DNA of 64,000 nucleotides from assembly GCF_016653355.1 (NCBI RefSeq), contig NZ_NHSK01000164.1:1-64000 (forward strand), given 5' to 3'. Both the position numbers and the translations under genes were made by a program. The first letter of the stretch is position 1. Every line of letters starts with the position of its first letter. The notes beneath the pieces are model-generated. The model had not been told where the DNA came from and did not search any database. It saw only the letters and a list, made by a program, of their open reading frames with translations. This document shows, one piece after another, positions 60,251 through 64,000 of the stretch. Source of the stretch: Rhodoplanes elegans. Lineage in GTDB: Bacteria > Pseudomonadota > Alphaproteobacteria > Rhizobiales > Xanthobacteraceae.

Positions 60251-60343
60251 CGTCCCCCGAGGTGCTCGGCTGAAAGTCGAGCTCGAAGGACGACGGCGGG
60301 AGCTTTCATCCTTCGAGACTCGCCGTCGGGGAGCTCCTCGGGA
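60251..60343. repeat. Palindromic intergenic repeat, family A copy 6 (diverged)
   Basis: CGTCCCCCGAGGTGCTCGGC..GAGCTCGAAGGACGACGG and TTTCATCCTTCGAGACTCGCC..GAGCTCCTCGGGAGACC are inverted halves with more mismatches than the other copies. Confidence 0.7.
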
Positions 60344-60376
60344 GACCGGCGGGAGCGTAGCTCGAGCGCTCGCCCC

Positions 60377-62068
<1,692 letters not shown>

Positions 62069-62114
62069 GCCGCGCCATGTGGCAGGGAATTGGCGCAGGG
62101 GCAAGGGCTGGGTG

Positions 62115-62219
62115 GTCATTCCGGGCCGGCGCAACGCGCCGGACCCGGAATCCAGCCGCGAACGCTGATGTCGCGACGCTGGATTCCGGGTTCGCCGCTG
62201 CGCGGCGCCCCGGAATGAC
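62115..62219. repeat. Inverted repeat, family B copy 2
   Basis: GTCATTCCGGGCCGGCGC and GCGCCCCGGAATGAC are the outer arms; GGAATCCAGC and GCTGGATTCC the inner ones. Closely related to 57310-57412. It lies between prfC and the IalB-like gene on the same strand. Confidence 0.85.
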
Positions 62220-62235
62220 TGGATGTGTCGCTGCT

Positions 62236-62814
62236 CTACTGCTTGGCCAGCGCGTCGATCGCCTGGGAAAAGCCCTTGAACGACACCGGGATGCCGACGT
62301 CGCGCTGGATCGCGTCCTTGTACTCGAGGCGGCCGGGCTCGGCCCGCGCCTTCAGGCGGCGCAGGAGGTCGTCCGGAATGTCGGCGTCGGCGAAGCAGCC
62401 GCCCGGTACGCAGCGCTTGAAGCCGAGCGCGATCGGCGCCTGCTTGTCGTCCAGCAGGAGGCGCGGCGCGGTGGCGAGCCAGACGTTGACGGGGATCTGC
62501 GCGACCAGCTTGTGCGGTCCGGTCTTGCCGGCGCGGCCGATGGCGATCTGCGAAACCGGACCGGCCTGACCCTGCTGCTGCTGGGCCTGGAACACCTCGC
62601 AGGTCTTCTGCTGGGCGCCGGGCGGCGTCTCGCAGCGCACCGTCCAGTCCTCGTAGGTCGCGGTGGTGCGGGTCGGCGCACCGCTGGCCGGCGCATTCTG
62701 GGTCGGAGCCGGCGTCGGAGCCTGGGCGAGGGCGGGCGACGCGGCCAGGACGGCCGTGACGATCGCCGTGGTGACGAGCGACGAGGCGAGGCAGAGCAGG
62801 GGGCTGCGGGGCAT
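62236..62814 (-). CDS. Invasion-associated locus B (IalB) family protein
   Basis: 192 residues. A signal peptide (about 1-30, ending ALAQA) and a Pro/Thr/Ala-rich linker precede the IalB domain: TYEDWTVRCETPPGAQQKTCEVFQ, VSQIAIGRAG, KLVAQIPVNVWLATAPRLLLDDKQ and FKRCVPGGCFADADIPDDLL. Four cysteines suggest two periplasmic disulfides. Named from Bartonella, the family is widespread in free-living Rhizobiales with no settled function. ATG 62814; it starts 21 bp after the TpsB-type gene and is probably co-transcribed. Confidence 0.88.
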   Translation of the reverse strand: MPRSPLLCLASSLVTTAIVTAVLAASPALAQAPTPAPTQNAPASGAPTRTTATYEDWTVRCETPPGAQQKTCEVFQAQQQQGQAGPVSQIAIGRAGKTGPHKLVAQIPVNVWLATAPRLLLDDKQAPIALGFKRCVPGGCFADADIPDDLLRRLKARAEPGRLEYKDAIQRDVGIPVSFKGFSQAIDALAKQ

Positions 62815-62835
62815 CGGTCCTTCCAGGAAGCGGGG

Positions 62836-64000
62836 TCAGTAGGTGGCGGTCACGCGCGCGTGGATGCGCCAGGTGCCGGCCGGCGTATGGGGGCCGTCGA
62901 GCAGCGCATAGCCGGCCGCGATGTTGGCCCGGAACGGGCCGACCGTGTCGTCGAAGCCGGCGCCCACCGAGGCGAGCGTCGTCTCGTAGCCGAAGAAGAT
63001 GTCGCGGCCCCAGCCGACGTCGGAGAACACGTAGGGCACCAGCTTGTCGTTCAGGCCCTTGATCTTGAGCGCCTCGCCGAACGAGTAGCCCGGCAGGAAG
63101 AGCGTGTTGCGCGAGATCACGGCCTGGTCGACGGTGCGGTCCTCGGTCATGTAGCCGCGCACCGTGAAGGCGCCGCCGAGCGAGATGCGCTCGGTGTCGG
63201 GCAGCGGCTCGCCGGAGATCAGGGCGAACAGCTCGTTGGTCAGCACGAAGTCCTTCGGCAGCGGCGTCGTGTGGACATAAGCGACGGTGCCGTAGGCGTA
63301 GTGGATGTCGTCGACGCGCCCGTTGGTGAACACCTGCCACGCCGCCGAGGTGTTGCCCGGCAGCATGTGGCCCGGATTGGCCTTCAGCCGCACGTCGAGA
63401 TCGTTCACGCCCCACGGGTCGCGGAAGCGGCCGGCCCAGCCGCCGACCATCTGGAACACGTCGGTCGAGAAGTCGGCGATCGGGAAGCCGACGAAGAACA
63501 ATTCGCGGGTCTGGTGCTTGGTCTCGACGCCGAGCAGCAGGTCGCCGAACGCCCACGGCAGCACGTTCTGCACGGCGCTGCGGTGGAGTGCCGTGAGCTC
63601 GGTCGTGCGGGTGCGATAGCGCAGGAAGAGGTTCGGCTCCTCGTTGCTCTGCACGTAGTTGGCGATCAGCTCGAGGCTCGACCGCGGCCACAGCGGCACG
63701 ATCGCCCGGCCGGCGTGGCTCTGGTACTTGGCCGTCTCGGGATCGTTGATCGGGTGACCGTCCTCGACCCAGAAGTCGCGGCTGCCGGTCGCCTGGTAGG
63801 AGGCGAGGACGTCGCCGGGCAGCCCGACATTGGTGCCGACGAACCAGCGGTCGCGGCTGGTGTAGAGCGTGCCGGTGTTGGCGTAGCCGGCGTAGACCTG
63901 CCAGGGCCGCGCCTGCTCGGTGGTGCGAAGGCTCAGATCCGCCTCGGCGAGGTCGCGGCCGGGGCCGAACACCGCCTCGACCCGCCGGAAGGGATTGCGG
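62836..64000 (-). CDS. ShlB/FhaC/HecB-type two-partner secretion transporter (partial)
   Basis: The visible 388 codons are the C-terminal beta-barrel part; the gene enters from the right edge. The NPFRRVEAVFGPGRDLAEADL stretch (in short: NPFRRVEAVF, GPGRDLAEADLSL) is the typical POTRA-to-barrel junction of TpsB proteins, followed by YAGYANTGTLYTSRDRW and the barrel motif SLGGAFTVRGYMTE (VRGY lid motif). It ends in the aromatic GTWRIHARVTATY, as outer-membrane barrels do. TpsB proteins export a large partner protein (TpsA) across the outer membrane; the partner would be outside this window, as would the first POTRA domain. Confidence 0.85.
   Translation of the reverse strand, partial: RNPFRRVEAVFGPGRDLAEADLSLRTTEQARPWQVYAGYANTGTLYTSRDRWFVGTNVGLPGDVLASYQATGSRDFWVEDGHPINDPETAKYQSHAGRAIVPLWPRSSLELIANYVQSNEEPNLFLRYRTRTTELTALHRSAVQNVLPWAFGDLLLGVETKHQTRELFFVGFPIADFSTDVFQMVGGWAGRFRDPWGVNDLDVRLKANPGHMLPGNTSAAWQVFTNGRVDDIHYAYGTVAYVHTTPLPKDFVLTNELFALISGEPLPDTERISLGGAFTVRGYMTEDRTVDQAVISRNTLFLPGYSFGEALKIKGLNDKLVPYVFSDVGWGRDIFFGYETTLASVGAGFDDTVGPFRANIAAGYALLDGPHTPAGTWRIHARVTATY

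Overview
The window reads as a chromosomal segment of a high-GC alphaproteobacterium, most likely order Hyphomicrobiales (Rhizobiales). Five things point there: the order rpsB-tsf-pyrH-frr-uppS-cdsA-dxr-rseP-bamA-lpxD-fabZ-lpxA-lpxI-lpxB followed by gltA/gltX/comEC/lexA; LpxI rather than LpxH; a ribosomal protein S2 with a long C-terminal extension; an alphaproteobacterial LexA box (GTTC-N7-GTTC) upstream of lexA; and a gene of the IalB family. The genus cannot be fixed from the sequence alone. I found no rRNA, tRNA, CRISPR array, insertion sequence or prophage.

Layout. 1-4078 (+): the end of holB, then metG, tatD and a metallo-beta-lactamase-fold hydrolase, separated by palindromic intergenic repeats. 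4103-10368 (-): a seven-gene accessory cluster (LysR regulator, 2-oxoglutarate/Fe(II) oxygenase, alpha/beta hydrolase, NMT1/THI5-type ABC importer, nucleoside/nucleobase deaminase) that looks like one uptake-and-catabolism unit for an unidentified, possibly N-heterocyclic, compound. 10590-12047 (+): a small unknown gene preceded by a CtrA-like box, and a manganese catalase. 12109-27510 (+): the conserved translation/envelope superoperon, from a well-formed rpsB promoter through isoprenoid, phospholipid, outer-membrane and lipid A genes. 27535-34683: an accessory insert with a GntR regulator divergent from a lyase/TctC-type binding protein/fumarase operon across a perfect palindromic operator, then a chemoreceptor with NIT and PilZ domains. 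35079-38143 (-): gltA and gltX, divergent from glnS (38408-40090, +); comEC follows (+), convergent with lexA. 43066-48293 (-): lexA, moeA, moaC, trpC, trpD, trpG. 48532-50943: a second chemoreceptor and an orphan MazE/AbrB-type protein that separate trpG from trpE. 51157-54608 (-): trpE and a PpiD-type chaperone, divergent from tpiA. 56005-64000: a less conserved region with a phasin-like small protein, a thioredoxin-reductase-like flavoprotein with a degenerate NADPH site, a FUSC membrane protein, an unknown ORF in an AT-rich pocket, prfC, an IalB-like secreted protein and a truncated TpsB-type outer-membrane transporter.

How the genes fit together. Most of the window is housekeeping: translation (metG, rpsB, tsf, frr, gltX, glnS, prfC), envelope biogenesis (uppS, cdsA, dxr, rseP, bamA, lpx genes, fabZ), central metabolism (gltA, tpiA), tryptophan (trpE, G, D, C), molybdenum cofactor (moaC, moeA), DNA uptake and SOS (comEC, lexA). 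Two metabolic accessory clusters and two chemoreceptors are inserted at junctions of these blocks. At least three families of intergenic inverted repeats punctuate the gaps, and two genes carry in-frame 15-bp tandem repeats at one end.
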